Source: Hyphomonadaceae bacterium | GTDB lineage: Bacteria; Pseudomonadota; Alphaproteobacteria; Caulobacterales; Aquidulcibacteraceae | Direction: 5' to 3' | NCBI GenBank assembly: GCA_016791365.1 | Contig: JAEUMT010000042.1 | Location: 93,620 to 157,619, forward strand | Length of the DNA stretch: 64,000 nucleotides | Shown here: one piece after another, positions 21,438-30,567 of the stretch | How positions within the stretch are numbered: the first letter of the stretch is position 1 | Layout of the letters: each line of letters opens with the position of its first letter | Position numbers and translations under genes: made by a program | Notes under the pieces: model-generated | What the model was told of the DNA's origin: nothing | Database searches by the model: none | Seen by the model: the letters and a program-made list of their open reading frames with translations, nothing else

Positions 21438-21923
21438 ATGTTGAAGCTCGCCAGATTGTTCGCGCTCGCCGCCGCATTGCTCGTCGCTGCCTGCGCGGCG
21501 CAAGCGCAAACGCCGCCCGCGATCACCATCAATGACGCCGCCTGGATCGCCGGCCGTTGGGTGGGTGAGGGCTTTGACGGGCAAATGGAAGAAGTCTGGT
21601 CGCCGCCCGTCGGCGGGCAGATGGTTGGCCATTTCCGCTATTGGCGGAATGGCGAACCGCAATTCTACGAGATCATGATGATGGATGTCGCCGATGGCGG
21701 CGTCCGCATGCGCGTGAAGCACTTCAATCCGGATTTTACCGGCTGGGAAGATCGCAGCGAGTGGCACACATTTGAGCCGGTTTCCGCGTCGCCCGACGCG
21801 CTGATCTTCAACGGGCTCGAAATCCGCCGCGAAGGCGAAGATCGCCTCGTCATGACGATTCGCATGCGCCAGGGCGAGACCGTCACCAGCGAAATTCTCC
21901 GTTTTCAGCGCGCGCCGCTCTAG
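21438..21923 (+). CDS. Exported DUF6265-like protein
   Basis: A 161-residue protein with a signal peptide (LARLFALAAALLVAACAAQA). The VAACA run could also be a lipobox, so the mature form may be a lipoprotein. The mature part begins with ITINDAAWIAGRWVGEGFDG and continues with EEVWSPPVGGQMVGHFRY, a lipocalin-like beta pattern matching DUF6265 proteins as I recall them. Function unknown. The ribosome site AGGAGG lies nine bases before the ATG. The stop overlaps the convergent LytTR gene by four bases. Confidence 0.78.
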   Translation: MLKLARLFALAAALLVAACAAQAQTPPAITINDAAWIAGRWVGEGFDGQMEEVWSPPVGGQMVGHFRYWRNGEPQFYEIMMMDVADGGVRMRVKHFNPDFTGWEDRSEWHTFEPVSASPDALIFNGLEIRREGEDRLVMTIRMRQGETVTSEILRFQRAPL

Positions 21924-22750
21924 AACCAGCGCGCTTCACGCAGCGCACGCACGTTCGGACGGCTCACCGGCGCTTCGGCGCCGCCTTTGAGCACGAGCAC
22001 GATCTTGTCGCCGTCGCGGCGTGTGCTCTCGACCGCATCCCGCGCGACCCACCAAGAGCGGTGCGTTTGCGCGCCCTCGACGCCCTCAAGCTCCGAGATG
22101 GCGTCGCTCAGGCGCATCAGGATCAGATCCGATCCCTTTGACGTATGCAGCCGCAAGTAGTGATCCTCGGCTGACACCGCATAGATCACAGCGCCCTTGA
22201 GTTTCGCGGGCAAGCGCTCGGCAAACCGCACCGCCGGGACCGGGGCGCCCGGCGCCGGTGCGTGGGTCACGCGTCCCGGCCAGTTCACGACGATCATCAG
22301 CGCCGTCATCGCGGCGCTCAGAAAGAACACGCTGCCAAAAAGCCCTGGCAACGCCGCCAGCGATATCCGCGCGCCGAACATCAGATTTGTGTAGCCCCAC
22401 ACCGCAAGCGTCGCCGGCAGCGTGAGTGCAATCGAGAGGATGGCGCCGAACAGCCACGGGTTCACAATCGCTTTCGGTATCTTCGCCACGATCAGCGACA
22501 TGGCGTGACCCAGAAAGCCGCCGCCAAGCATCAGCGGCACCCAATAGAGCAGCCGCTTCACCAGCGGCACGCTTCCCGATTCCATCGCGCCGACAAAAGC
22601 CAAAACCACACCGACTCCGGTGGCGATCGCCAGGTTCCGCACCCATTCGCGCCAGGTGCGCGGCGAATCGCCCGCAAATGGCGCTTCGCGAACGGCAGAC
22701 GCCTGCCGTTCGCGCTCAGCGCCGGTGCTTTCACGTAGTTCCGGCTGCAC
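21920..22750 (-). CDS. Membrane-anchored LytTR-type transcriptional regulator
   Basis: A 276-residue protein with four predicted membrane helices (about residues 40-155) and a C-terminal LytTR DNA-binding domain (IYAVSAEDHYLRLHT, then LMRLSDAISELEG and THRSWWVARDAVE). GTG at 22750 is chosen because GGAGGG lies about seven bases upstream; a longer reading would run into the divergent DUF2306 gene. LytTR proteins bind direct repeats in promoters, and membrane-anchored ones are thought to be controlled by a membrane partner. The divergent DUF2306 gene, 55 bp away, is the natural candidate for partner or target. Confidence 0.85.
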   Translation of the reverse strand: MQPELRESTGAERERQASAVREAPFAGDSPRTWREWVRNLAIATGVGVVLAFVGAMESGSVPLVKRLLYWVPLMLGGGFLGHAMSLIVAKIPKAIVNPWLFGAILSIALTLPATLAVWGYTNLMFGARISLAALPGLFGSVFFLSAAMTALMIVVNWPGRVTHAPAPGAPVPAVRFAERLPAKLKGAVIYAVSAEDHYLRLHTSKGSDLILMRLSDAISELEGVEGAQTHRSWWVARDAVESTRRDGDKIVLVLKGGAEAPVSRPNVRALREARWF

Positions 22751-22805
22751 GCGAGCCCTCCATCGGTCAGCGTCTCTACCAGACTTCGAACGGAGACCAG
22801 AACCG

Positions 22806-23327
22806 ATGCCAGCAACCCGCGCCGCCACCTTCCGCTTGATCGGCTCGACGATCGGCATCGGCATTCTCGTCGTGGCGCTCTGGCCGTATTGGCCGGGCAT
22901 CTTCCGCCGGCTTGGGGATATCTCGGTTCATGCGCCGAATTGGGCGCTGTGGGACCGGGTGTCCTGGATCGTGAAGCTTCACGTCGCCGCGGCGGTCGCG
23001 GCGTTGGTCATCGGCACGATGATCCTGCTGCAGAAGAAGGGGAGCGGCCTCCACAAGACGCTTGGCTGGTCCTGGGTCATCGCCATGGCGGCGACGGCCA
23101 TTTCCAGCCTGTGGATCACCGGCCTTAACGGCAACTTCTGGTCGATCATCCACCTTCTGAGCGGCTGGACCATCATCTCGCTGCCGATGGCCGTCTGGGC
23201 GATCCGCAACCGCAAGGTCGAAATCCACCGCCGCGCCATGACCGGCATGTTCGTCGGCGGGCTCCTCGTCGCCGGCGCGCTCACCTTCATCCCGGGCCGC
23301 ATCATGTTTGAAACATTCTTCGGCTGA
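22806..23327 (+). CDS. DUF2306 membrane protein
   Basis: A 173-residue integral membrane protein with five predicted helices. It shows features of DUF2306: LHVAAAVAALVIGTMILLQKKGSGLHKTLGW near residues 59-89 and a conserved histidine followed by EIHRRAMTGMFVGGL near the end. A GGAGACC ribosome site precedes the ATG at 22806. It is divergent from the LytTR gene and followed 21 bp later by a DUF2141 gene. The conserved histidines suggest haem or quinone contact, but that is not established. Confidence 0.82.
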   Translation: MPATRAATFRLIGSTIGIGILVVALWPYWPGIFRRLGDISVHAPNWALWDRVSWIVKLHVAAAVAALVIGTMILLQKKGSGLHKTLGWSWVIAMAATAISSLWITGLNGNFWSIIHLLSGWTIISLPMAVWAIRNRKVEIHRRAMTGMFVGGLLVAGALTFIPGRIMFETFFG

Positions 23328-23348
23328 TTTTCCCAAAGGAGACGACCT

Positions 23349-23774
23349 ATGAAACTCATCACCGCCACGGCGGCGTGCATCCTCGCGCTTGCCGGTCTCC
23401 CCAACGGTCACGCCTACGCCGACCAAGTCAGCCTCGATGTGCGCGTGGACAATGTCCGGCCCGATCAAGGCGCGGTGCGCGTCGCGCTTTACGATGAAAA
23501 TTCGTGGCTCGGCGAGCCGGTCGTCGGCCAGCAGATCGCTGCGAGCGGCTCGTCGGTGACGCTGCGCATTCAAGCGCCGGCAGTTGGGCGCTACGGGCTC
23601 GCCGCGTATCAGGACACCAATAGTGACGGACGTCTCAATCGAAACCTCGTGGGCATTCCGTCGGAACCCACCGCGTTCTCAAATGACGCGCCGATGAATT
23701 TCGGCCCGCCGCGCTTTGCCGATGCCGCGCTTGATGTGAGCGCGCCGTCACAAACGGTGCTTACCCTGCGCTAA
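23349..23774 (+). CDS. Exported DUF2141 protein
   Basis: A 141-residue protein with a signal peptide (ending near PNGHAYA) and a DUF2141 beta-sandwich: VDNVRPDQGAVRVALYDENSW, then GRYGLAAYQDTNSDGRLNRNLVGIP with the conserved D-N-GKL-like calcium-type loop. These small periplasmic proteins are widespread but uncharacterised. A strong AAAGGAGACGACCT site precedes the ATG. It is likely cotranscribed with the DUF2306 gene 21 bp upstream, giving a small exported set next to a LytTR regulator. Confidence 0.85.
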   Translation: MKLITATAACILALAGLPNGHAYADQVSLDVRVDNVRPDQGAVRVALYDENSWLGEPVVGQQIAASGSSVTLRIQAPAVGRYGLAAYQDTNSDGRLNRNLVGIPSEPTAFSNDAPMNFGPPRFADAALDVSAPSQTVLTLR

Positions 23775-23845
23775 AACGCCTTGGCTGTTCTGCGCGAAAC
23801 GGAATTCCCATTCGCGCAGAACACGCCTACACAGCGCTCGTTCTC

Positions 23846-25108
23846 ATGCCGAGCCTGCTGCGCAACGTCGCTGCACTGATCGCAGCCGTGACGATCCTGC
23901 AACTTGCGGGCGGCTTGCTTGGCGTCCGCATTCCGCTTGCGTTCACGGAAGAGCATTCGCGCACCGCGCTCGGTTTGGTCGCCGCGTCATACTCGGCCGG
24001 ATTCATGATGGGCGCGATGATCGCGACGGTCCTGTTCGCGCGCGTCGGCCACATTCGCGTGTACGCTGGCTGCGCCGCCATTTTCTGCGCCACAACACTC
24101 GCGCTTCATTTTAGCAATGACATCTGGTGGTGGGGCGTTGCGCGCATGATTGCCGGCGTCGCGGTCGCGCTCATGTTCGCGGCTGTCGAAAGTTGGATCA
24201 GCTTTTCAATCGGCAAGCACGCGCGCGGCGAAGTCATGAGCGTCTATATGGTGCTGACCAAGGGCGCGCTGGCGTTGGGGCCGTTTCTTGCGTTCGGTTA
24301 TTCCGCGCCGGAAGCAGAGCCGTGGATGATCGCGGCGGCGCTTGCCGCGCTTTCGATGGTGCCGCTCTGCTTCACCGCGGCCGAGCAACCCGATCCACCA
24401 AAGGCGCAACCGCTTGCGCTGGTCGAACAATTCGCCATCGCGCCTGCCGCTGTCATCGGTTGTTTCGGAGCAGGGCTGGTGAATGGCGGCGTTCTCGCGC
24501 TCGCGCCGCTCTATGCTTCTGATCATTACGGCGCGAACGCCGCTGCCGAGTTTTATTCAGCCGCGTTCACAGGCTCGCTGCTGTTGCAATGGCCCGCGGG
24601 ACGTCTATCGGATCGCATCGATCGCCGGCTCGTTATCGCCGGCCTTGCGGCGCTCGCTGCGGCCTCATCTTTCGCGCTCGCGATGTGGAGTGGACAATTG
24701 CTGAACTGGTCGGCTGTGCTGTTGTTCTTCCTATGGGGCGCAGGCGCACTCAGCTTTTACGGCATCGCCGTCGCGCACATGGCTGATCGCGCCGAGCCCG
24801 GAAAACTGGCGCAATCCGCAGCTGGCCTGCTCTTTGTGTGGGCGGCGGGCTCTGTCATCGGTCCGCTCATCATGGGGCCGCTGGTCGATTGGTTCGACGT
24901 CGCCGGCATGTTCTGGTTCTCAGGCGCGGCCGCGCTTTTCGTGTGCCTCGCCATGTTCTGGCGTCGCTCGACGCGCCGTGGACCGGTCACCAAGGAAGAG
25001 TATGCGCCGCAACTCGGGACCAGTGTCGCCGCCGGCGAAATCGCTTATGGCGAAGAAGATGCCGAACATGACGCTGGCGCGATTGCAGCGTCGCAAAATC
25101 CACGCTAG
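23846..25108 (+). CDS. MFS transporter
   Basis: A 420-residue major facilitator with twelve predicted membrane helices. The loop after helix two has the GR-like VLFARVGHIRVYAG, and the second half repeats the pattern as WPAGRLSDRIDRRLVIAG near residues 250-267. The arrangement resembles YcaD/YfkF-like and sugar-efflux-like MFS proteins with a conserved acidic residue in VESWISF near 113-119. The C-terminal tail is soluble and acidic. Substrate unknown. The chrA start follows nine bases after the stop. Confidence 0.85.
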   Translation: MPSLLRNVAALIAAVTILQLAGGLLGVRIPLAFTEEHSRTALGLVAASYSAGFMMGAMIATVLFARVGHIRVYAGCAAIFCATTLALHFSNDIWWWGVARMIAGVAVALMFAAVESWISFSIGKHARGEVMSVYMVLTKGALALGPFLAFGYSAPEAEPWMIAAALAALSMVPLCFTAAEQPDPPKAQPLALVEQFAIAPAAVIGCFGAGLVNGGVLALAPLYASDHYGANAAAEFYSAAFTGSLLLQWPAGRLSDRIDRRLVIAGLAALAAASSFALAMWSGQLLNWSAVLLFFLWGAGALSFYGIAVAHMADRAEPGKLAQSAAGLLFVWAAGSVIGPLIMGPLVDWFDVAGMFWFSGAAALFVCLAMFWRRSTRRGPVTKEEYAPQLGTSVAAGEIAYGEEDAEHDAGAIAASQNPR

Positions 25109-25117
25109 CGCGGCGGG

Positions 25118-26416
25118 GTGAGCCCTTCACTTTCCACGCTGTTCGCGGAATCGCTGAAAGTCGGCTGCCTCGGCTTTGGCGGCCCTGCCGGACAAATCGC
25201 GCTGATGCACCGCGTCTTCGTCGATGAACGCAAGTGGATCGATGACGATCGTTTCCAACACATGCTTGCGTTCTGCATGCTGTTGCCGGGGCCGGAAGCG
25301 CAACAACTCGCGACCTATATCGGATGGCGCCTGCGCGGTTGGGCCGGTGCGCTGATCGCCGGCTGGATGTTCGTGCTTCCCGGCGCGCTGATCGTGCTGG
25401 CGCTCTCATGGCTCTACGTGAACTACGGCGAAGTCCCACTCGTCGCCGCGGCATTCGACGGCATCAAATGCGCCGTCGTCGCGCTCGTTGCTGAAGCGCT
25501 AATCAAAGTCGGCAAGCGCGCGCTGAAAACAAACACCGCACTTTGGATCGCGATCGCTGCGTTCGCTGCACTCCTATTTGGCGCACCGTTTCCGTTGGTG
25601 ATTATCACGGCGGCGCTGATTGGCGCGCTCGGACCCTCCCCCCTTGCGGGGGAGGGCAGGGAGGGGGGGCGTCCCGACGAGCAGGCGCCTGAGCGTTTGA
25701 TCGCCCCTCATCCCCCACCCCCTTCTCCGCAAGGGAGAAGGGGAGCTTCTAGCCAAGCCGCGCTCTGGCTCATCCTATGGCTGGCGCCGCCTGCTCTCAT
25801 CGCGCTCACACTCGGCACGGACCATGTGCTCTTCCAGATCGCGCTCGTCTTCTCGATCCTCGCCTGCGTCACCTTCGGCGGCGCCTACGCATTGCTTGCG
25901 TATCTCACCACGGAAGCCGCCTCGCGCGGCTGGCTCACGACAGAGCAAATGATCGACGGCCTCGGCCTCGCCGAAACAACGCCAGGCCCGCTCATTCTCG
26001 TGAACGAATTCGTCGGCTATCTCGCCGGTCACAACGCGGGCGGCCTCGCGCTCGCCGGCGCCGCCATCGCGCTTTGGTGCACGTTCGCACCAAGTTTCGT
26101 CTGGATATTCGCGGGTGCTCCTTATGCCGAGCGCCTTCAACGCAACCCCCGCGCGACCGGCGCGCTTGCCGCGATCACAGCCGCGGTTCTCGGCGTCATC
26201 GCCAAGCTCGCGCTTTTCTTTGCGACCCACGCGCTCTTCGCGCGCCAGATTCAACTCGGCCCCGCCGAGCTGCCTGACCCGGCCTCCGGCATTTGGTGGA
26301 TGATCGCCTTGGCGCTCGCGGCGGGTGTCGCGCTGATCCGTTTCAAGGCGAATTTGCTGCTGGTTCTGGCCGCTTGCGCCCTGGCGGGCTTGGCGGCGCA
26401 CGCATCGGGCCTATAA
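25118..26416 (+). CDS. chrA: Chromate transporter ChrA (two-domain), with an in-frame palindrome insertion
   Basis: ChrA-family proteins export chromate from the cytoplasm. The 432-residue sequence contains two CHR domains: the first with GCLGFGGPAGQIALMHR and MLLPGPEAQQLATYIG (residues 13-70), the second with FGGAYALLAYLT and GLAETTPGPLILVNEFVGYLAG (residues 250-310). Between them, near residues 172-212, is a low-complexity, proline/glycine-rich stretch (PSPLAGEGREGG to PPPPSPQGRRG) encoded by a palindromic repeat. It stays in frame and lies in the interdomain linker. The start is GTG at 25118. Whether the pump still works is unknown. Confidence 0.88.
   Translation: MSPSLSTLFAESLKVGCLGFGGPAGQIALMHRVFVDERKWIDDDRFQHMLAFCMLLPGPEAQQLATYIGWRLRGWAGALIAGWMFVLPGALIVLALSWLYVNYGEVPLVAAAFDGIKCAVVALVAEALIKVGKRALKTNTALWIAIAAFAALLFGAPFPLVIITAALIGALGPSPLAGEGREGGRPDEQAPERLIAPHPPPPSPQGRRGASSQAALWLILWLAPPALIALTLGTDHVLFQIALVFSILACVTFGGAYALLAYLTTEAASRGWLTTEQMIDGLGLAETTPGPLILVNEFVGYLAGHNAGGLALAGAAIALWCTFAPSFVWIFAGAPYAERLQRNPRATGALAAITAAVLGVIAKLALFFATHALFARQIQLGPAELPDPASGIWWMIALALAAGVALIRFKANLLLVLAACALAGLAAHASGL
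25632..25746. repeat. Palindromic repeat inserted in frame within chrA
   Basis: Two hairpins: CCCTCCCCC/GGGGGAGGG (25634-25642, 25648-25656) and CCCCTTCTCC/GGAGAAGGGG (25719-25728, 25734-25743), with G-rich and C-rich stretches between them. Translated, it gives about 40 residues rich in Pro, Gly and Arg that ChrA does not need. Similar CTCCCC-TTGCG-GGGGAG palindromes are widespread in alphaproteobacterial genomes and sometimes lie in coding regions. Confidence 0.8.
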
Positions 26417-26452
26417 AGCGACCCGAATCCGCACTTTCCGACCGGGGCCTCA

Positions 26453-27646
26453 ATGAACATCCACGAATACCAAGGCAAAGCCGTCCTCAAGAGCTTCGGC
26501 GCGCCGGTCCCGCGCGGCTTTCCCGCCTTCACCACCGAAGAAGCGATCGACGCCGCCGCGAAGCTCGGCGGTTCGGTCTGGGCCGTGAAGAGCCAGATTC
26601 ACGCCGGCGGCCGTGGCAAGGGCAAGTTCAAGGAAGCGTCGGCAGGCGAGAAGGGCGGTGTCCGCATCGCCTTCAAGCCGGAAGATGTCGGCCTGTTCGC
26701 ATCGCAAATGCTCGGCGCCACTTTGGTGACGCTGCAAACCGGCGCCGCCGGCCGTGTCGTCAAGCGCATCTACATCGAAGAAGGCGTGAAGATCGCCAAG
26801 GAATTCTATCTCTCCGCTCTCGTGGACCGCGAACAAGGCCGTGTCGCGTTCGTCGCGTCGGAAGCCGGCGGCATGAACATCGAAGAAGTCGCGCACGACA
26901 CGCCGGAAAAAATCACCACTGTCGGCATCGATCCGCTCACCGGCCCGACGGGCGCCGACACCGCCAAGATCGCAGCGGCCTTCGGCATCAGCGGCGATCT
27001 CGCCGCGCAATGCGATACTTTGATCAAGCAGCTCTACGACGCCTTCACCAAGAGCGACATGAGCTTGCTCGAAATCAACCCGCTCATCGTCACTGACGAG
27101 AACAAGCTCCTCTGCGGCGACGCGAAAGTGAGCTTCGATTCCAACGCCGCGTTCCGCCACAAGGAATGGGCCGATCTGCGCGACATCGGTGAAGAAGACG
27201 AACGCGAGATCGAAGCCTCGAAGTACGATCTTTCCTACATCGCCCTCGACGGTGAAATCGGCTGCCTCGTCAACGGCGCCGGCCTCGCCATGGCGACGAT
27301 GGACATCATCAAGCTCTTCGGCGCCGAGCCCGCCAACTTCCTCGACGTCGGCGGCGGCGCCGACAAAAACAAAGTGGAAGCCGCCTTCAAGATCATCCTC
27401 GCTGACCCGAAGGTGAAGGGCATTCTGGTCAATATTTTCGGCGGCATCGCGCGTTGCGACGTCATCGCCGAAGGCGTGATCGCGGCGGTGAAGAGCGTCG
27501 GCCTGGAAGTGCCGCTCGTAGTGCGCCTCGAAGGCACCAACGTCGACGAAGGCAAAGCCATCATCCGCAGCAGTGGCCTGAATGTGATTGCCGCGGATGA
27601 TTTGGAGGATGCGGCGCGGAAGATCGTGGCGGCCGTGAAGGGCTAG
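26453..27646 (+). CDS. sucC: Succinyl-CoA synthetase beta subunit (ADP-forming)
   Basis: Beta subunit of the TCA enzyme that converts succinyl-CoA to succinate with ATP or GTP formation. The 397-residue protein starts [16 protein letters not shown] as expected, contains an ATP-grasp domain ([14 protein letters not shown] near 43-56) and ends with the CoA-ligase fold where [17 protein letters not shown] (about residues 322-338) contacts the alpha subunit. Length matches the family. Here sucC is cut off from mdh by nine genes on both strands and from sucD by about 3.75 kb, so it probably has its own promoter. Confidence 0.98.
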   Translation: MNIHEYQGKAVLKSFGAPVPRGFPAFTTEEAIDAAAKLGGSVWAVKSQIHAGGRGKGKFKEASAGEKGGVRIAFKPEDVGLFASQMLGATLVTLQTGAAGRVVKRIYIEEGVKIAKEFYLSALVDREQGRVAFVASEAGGMNIEEVAHDTPEKITTVGIDPLTGPTGADTAKIAAAFGISGDLAAQCDTLIKQLYDAFTKSDMSLLEINPLIVTDENKLLCGDAKVSFDSNAAFRHKEWADLRDIGEEDEREIEASKYDLSYIALDGEIGCLVNGAGLAMATMDIIKLFGAEPANFLDVGGGADKNKVEAAFKIILADPKVKGILVNIFGGIARCDVIAEGVIAAVKSVGLEVPLVVRLEGTNVDEGKAIIRSSGLNVIAADDLEDAARKIVAAVKG

Positions 27647-27715
27647 ACGATGCGCATGTTCGCCGCGCAAGCGCTTCGATCGAAGTGACACTGCTGGGTT
27701 GGCGAGGGGCGCCCT

Positions 27716-28258
27716 TTGATCCGGACGTTCGCATTTCTGCTCCTTGCTTTGGGCGCCGCGGCGTGCAGCCCAAACTATGCGCCGCCGGATACCAGCGCCG
27801 GCTACTCATCAGAGAGGCTTGTCGCGGTGTTCGCGCGCGAGTGCGTTGAGGAACGAGTGTCGCTTGAGCGACAAATCGCGGAAGAGTCACGCGGCTGGCT
27901 CTGCCTTGGTGACGATGATTGCGAACGTGACGCGCGAGGTGCGTACAGCTGGCGGCCTGTCGACGCGAAAGAACTCCATGTGAGCATGCAAAGCGACGCC
28001 CACATGCTTTCGCGTGAACGCGGCGATGGCTGGCATTGCGCGATCCGCTATTGGCGACGGCCTGATGACGCCATCGTTGAGCGCCTTGCCCGGCTCGCGG
28101 AAGGCGAGGGATTAACGCGTTACGAAATGTCTGAAGCTGGAAATGGGCCGGACCACATCACTTGGCATGTCTGGCGGCCCGCCGATGCCGAGGCGCCAGA
28201 GTTGCGCCTCATTCAATTGGAGCGCCCAAAGCCCTGGACGCTGCTATATGTCGAATAA
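27716..28258 (+). CDS. Putative lipoprotein of unknown function
   Basis: A 180-residue protein with a lipoprotein signal (FAFLLLALGAAACSP; cysteine near residue 17). The mature part has several cysteines (ECVEE, WLCLGDDDC, WHCAIRY) that could form disulfides, and many tryptophans. No family recognised. The start is read as TTG at 27716 because GAGGGG lies seven bases before and the signal peptide begins there. It follows sucC by 69 bp and is followed 11 bp later by a VOC protein. Confidence 0.65.
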   Translation: MIRTFAFLLLALGAAACSPNYAPPDTSAGYSSERLVAVFARECVEERVSLERQIAEESRGWLCLGDDDCERDARGAYSWRPVDAKELHVSMQSDAHMLSRERGDGWHCAIRYWRRPDDAIVERLARLAEGEGLTRYEMSEAGNGPDHITWHVWRPADAEAPELRLIQLERPKPWTLLYVE

Positions 28259-28269
28259 GGGAGGACACA

Positions 28270-28641
28270 ATGATCGGCTACGTCACACTCGGCACTAATG
28301 ACCTGGATCGCGCGGCGAAGTTCTATGATGCCATCGCCGCGGAGCTCGGCACCAAGCGCATGATGGAATGGCCCGGCGCTATTGCGTGGGGCACGCCAGG
28401 CGGCGGCGCCGGCATCGGTCTTACCAAGCCGTTCAACGGCGAGGCGGCGACGGTCGGCAACGGCACGATGGTCGCGCTTGAGTGCAAGGACCAGGCGCAA
28501 GTCCAGCGTCTCTACGATTTGGCCATGTCGATGGGCGCGAAGTGCGAAGGACCTCCCGGCGCACGCGGCGACGGCGGATTCTACGCCGCGTACTTCCGGG
28601 ATCCGGACGGCAACAAGCTCAACGCCTTCATCATGGGGTGA
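28270..28641 (+). CDS. VOC/glyoxalase-fold protein
   Basis: A 123-residue single-domain vicinal oxygen chelate protein. It begins MIGYVTLGTNDLDRAAKFYDAIAA and ends with the classic YAAYFRDPDGNKLNAFI. This subgroup is common in alphaproteobacteria, annotated as glyoxalase/bleomycin-resistance-like; real substrates are usually unknown. The expected metal-ligand histidines at the family positions are not obvious, so it may not be a glyoxalase. Start ATG at 28270 after GGGAGGAC. Confidence 0.85.
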   Translation: MIGYVTLGTNDLDRAAKFYDAIAAELGTKRMMEWPGAIAWGTPGGGAGIGLTKPFNGEAATVGNGTMVALECKDQAQVQRLYDLAMSMGAKCEGPPGARGDGGFYAAYFRDPDGNKLNAFIMG

Positions 28642-28657
28642 GCGTGTCGCGCGGCCG

Positions 28658-29248
28658 TTAAGTTGGCCGCGCGCTCGCGAAGATGGATTCTACTTCCGAC
28701 GCGAACGCGCCGTAATAGTGCTCGGTCGGCGCCAGGAAGAGCATGACGTTGAGGTTGTCGCGCGCTTTCGCAACAAGACCGGAGCCGCTCATGTCGAGTC
28801 CTGTCGACGTGCGCATCGTGACATCGAAGCGAACGCCGGCCGCGCCTGCAAACGCTTGCGGGCGCAGGTTGGCGGATGTTGGCTCCTGGTACTTCATCGC
28901 CAGGCTATCGATGACGAACTCGACCATCTCGGTGTCGCCCATGTCGGCGCGATAGACGACGTCCGGCGTGTCGCGATCGGTATCCTTGAAGAGTGACGCG
29001 CCGGGCTCGATTTGCGCGAGATAAAGTTGGTTGAGCGCCGGTCCATCCATGGTGAGGAAGTGCAGGCCCTTCACCTTTGGCATCAGCATGCCGGTCATGT
29101 CGGACCATGGCCGCGCGAGCGTTACTTCGAATGCGCTTGCCGCGCGATACGTTCCCGCCGGCGCCAATTTGATTGCGGCGCAGCCTGCCGTTGCCAGCGC
29201 AGCGCCGCCTGCGGCTGCACCAAGCAGCCCACGTCTCGTGATGTTCAT
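28658..29248 (-). CDS. Tat-exported protein or lipoprotein of unknown function
   Basis: A 196-residue protein starting [25 protein letters not shown]. This has a twin-arginine motif (TRRGLLG) and a possible lipobox (TAGCA), so it is probably exported folded and lipidated. The mature part has no family that I recognise; it contains [18 protein letters not shown] and [16 protein letters not shown]. The start overlaps the stop of the upstream M48 peptidase gene by four bases, so the two are coupled and probably work at the envelope together. Confidence 0.7.
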   Translation of the reverse strand: MNITRRGLLGAAAGGAALATAGCAAIKLAPAGTYRAASAFEVTLARPWSDMTGMLMPKVKGLHFLTMDGPALNQLYLAQIEPGASLFKDTDRDTPDVVYRADMGDTEMVEFVIDSLAMKYQEPTSANLRPQAFAGAAGVRFDVTMRTSTGLDMSGSGLVAKARDNLNVMLFLAPTEHYYGAFASEVESIFASARPT

Positions 29249-30567
29249 TGCCCCCCTCCGGTCAATTGCGCGATGCGAGCCTCCACCAAAGTGCGATCGG
29301 TCGCCCCAGGTGCGCGCTCAAGATAGGTTGTGAAATACGCCGCCGCTTCGGCATTGCGGTTGTCGCGCGCTGCATACTCGCCCAGTTCGCGCCAGCTTGC
29401 GGCTGGCGCATCAGGCTGTGCGATTGCGTTGGTGTAGTGCTGAATCGCGCGCTCGCGGTCGCCTTCGCCGCGGCGGATGCGATTAATCTCGCCGCGATAG
29501 TATTCGATCACGCCGAGATCTTCGTTGTGCGCGGCGAGCCGCTCCAACACGATCACGGTTTGTCCATAGTCCCGGCGGCGCAGTTCCGCACGCAGCCATG
29601 GATCAAGGAATGGCCTGATCGCCGCGCGATAGCGCTCGCGATTGGTTTCGCCGCCGCCCGTTGCGGTCGCCGCGCGATCGCGCAGGGCCTCGACGCGATC
29701 GGCGGAGAGCGGGTGCGAGGCAAACACGCTGGCGCGCGCTTCGCGGCGGCGCACGTCGGGATTCTCCGACGCTCTGCCCTCGGTGATCAAATTGTTCCAG
29801 AGTTTCGTCCCCGCGGTGGGGTCGTAACCTGCGCGCACGGCGTGATCGTAACCGATCATGTCCGCTTCCATTTCCTTCTCGCGCGAGAAGCCAAACACCG
29901 AGGCGATGGTGCCGAGATAGATGAGGTCGCCGATAATGCCGCCGCCAACGGCGCCGAGCCCAATCGAGAGAATTAATGCCGCATTGGCGCGCGCCCGCGC
30001 CGTACGCATGGTCTCGATCGAATGGTTCTCTGCGTAGTGACCGGTCTCGTGCCCGAGCACAAAGGCCAGCTGCGCTTCGTCTTCAACACGCAGAAGCAGG
30101 CCAGACCACACTTCCATGTAGCCATTGGGCGCCATGGAAGCGTTGAAGAAGGGCCGGTTCATCACATAGAGGCGGATGTCGCCGCAATACGGACCTGAAA
30201 CGCGGCACGCGATGTCACGAATATAGGCGTTCAACACCGGGTCGCGTTCGAGTTGACCCGATTGCTGCGCGTCTTGTTCGGCCCGGTCGGAGACGCCCCA
30301 AAGGCCGCCTTCGTCTGTGTTTTCCGCAGGCCGGGGGCGTGATCGCGGTGGTGGAGCAGGGGGCGGCGCCGCCACGACCGGAGGCGCCGCGGCGTCTGGA
30401 CTGACGCCGTCAGGTGTCGCCGCAACCGGCGCAGCCTCAGGAGGCGCCTGCGCCGGCTCGCCCACAACTACCGCTGTCGAGGCAGGCGCCTGCGCGTCCT
30501 GTGCGTAAGCCGTGCTGACGCCCAGCGCTAAAGCGAGCGCTGCCCCGGCGAGCAGCCGCGCTCTCAC
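29245..30567 (-). CDS. Periplasmic M48-family metallopeptidase with C-terminal repeat region
   Basis: A 440-residue protein with a signal peptide ([19 protein letters not shown]), a proline/alanine-rich linker (about residues 25-80) and a zinc peptidase domain of the M48 Ste24/BepA type. The HExxH motif is [11 protein letters not shown] near residues 174-184, and the third ligand glutamate is likely in [18 protein letters not shown] near 232-249. The last 120 residues look like TPR-like helices. BepA-type proteins check outer-membrane protein assembly. It lies second in a three-gene minus-strand operon with four-base overlaps on both sides. Confidence 0.87.
   Translation of the reverse strand: MRARLLAGAALALALGVSTAYAQDAQAPASTAVVVGEPAQAPPEAAPVAATPDGVSPDAAAPPVVAAPPPAPPPRSRPRPAENTDEGGLWGVSDRAEQDAQQSGQLERDPVLNAYIRDIACRVSGPYCGDIRLYVMNRPFFNASMAPNGYMEVWSGLLLRVEDEAQLAFVLGHETGHYAENHSIETMRTARARANAALILSIGLGAVGGGIIGDLIYLGTIASVFGFSREKEMEADMIGYDHAVRAGYDPTAGTKLWNNLITEGRASENPDVRRREARASVFASHPLSADRVEALRDRAATATGGGETNRERYRAAIRPFLDPWLRAELRRRDYGQTVIVLERLAAHNEDLGVIEYYRGEINRIRRGEGDRERAIQHYTNAIAQPDAPAASWRELGEYAARDNRNAEAAAYFTTYLERAPGATDRTLVEARIAQLTGGGQ

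Noticed and set aside
26293..27691. Long open frames antisense and out of frame across sucC (e.g. + strand 26293-27096 and - strand 26450-27691)
   Set aside because: They lie wholly over the certain sucC gene, are Arg/His/Asp-rich from GC skew of codon positions, and match no family.
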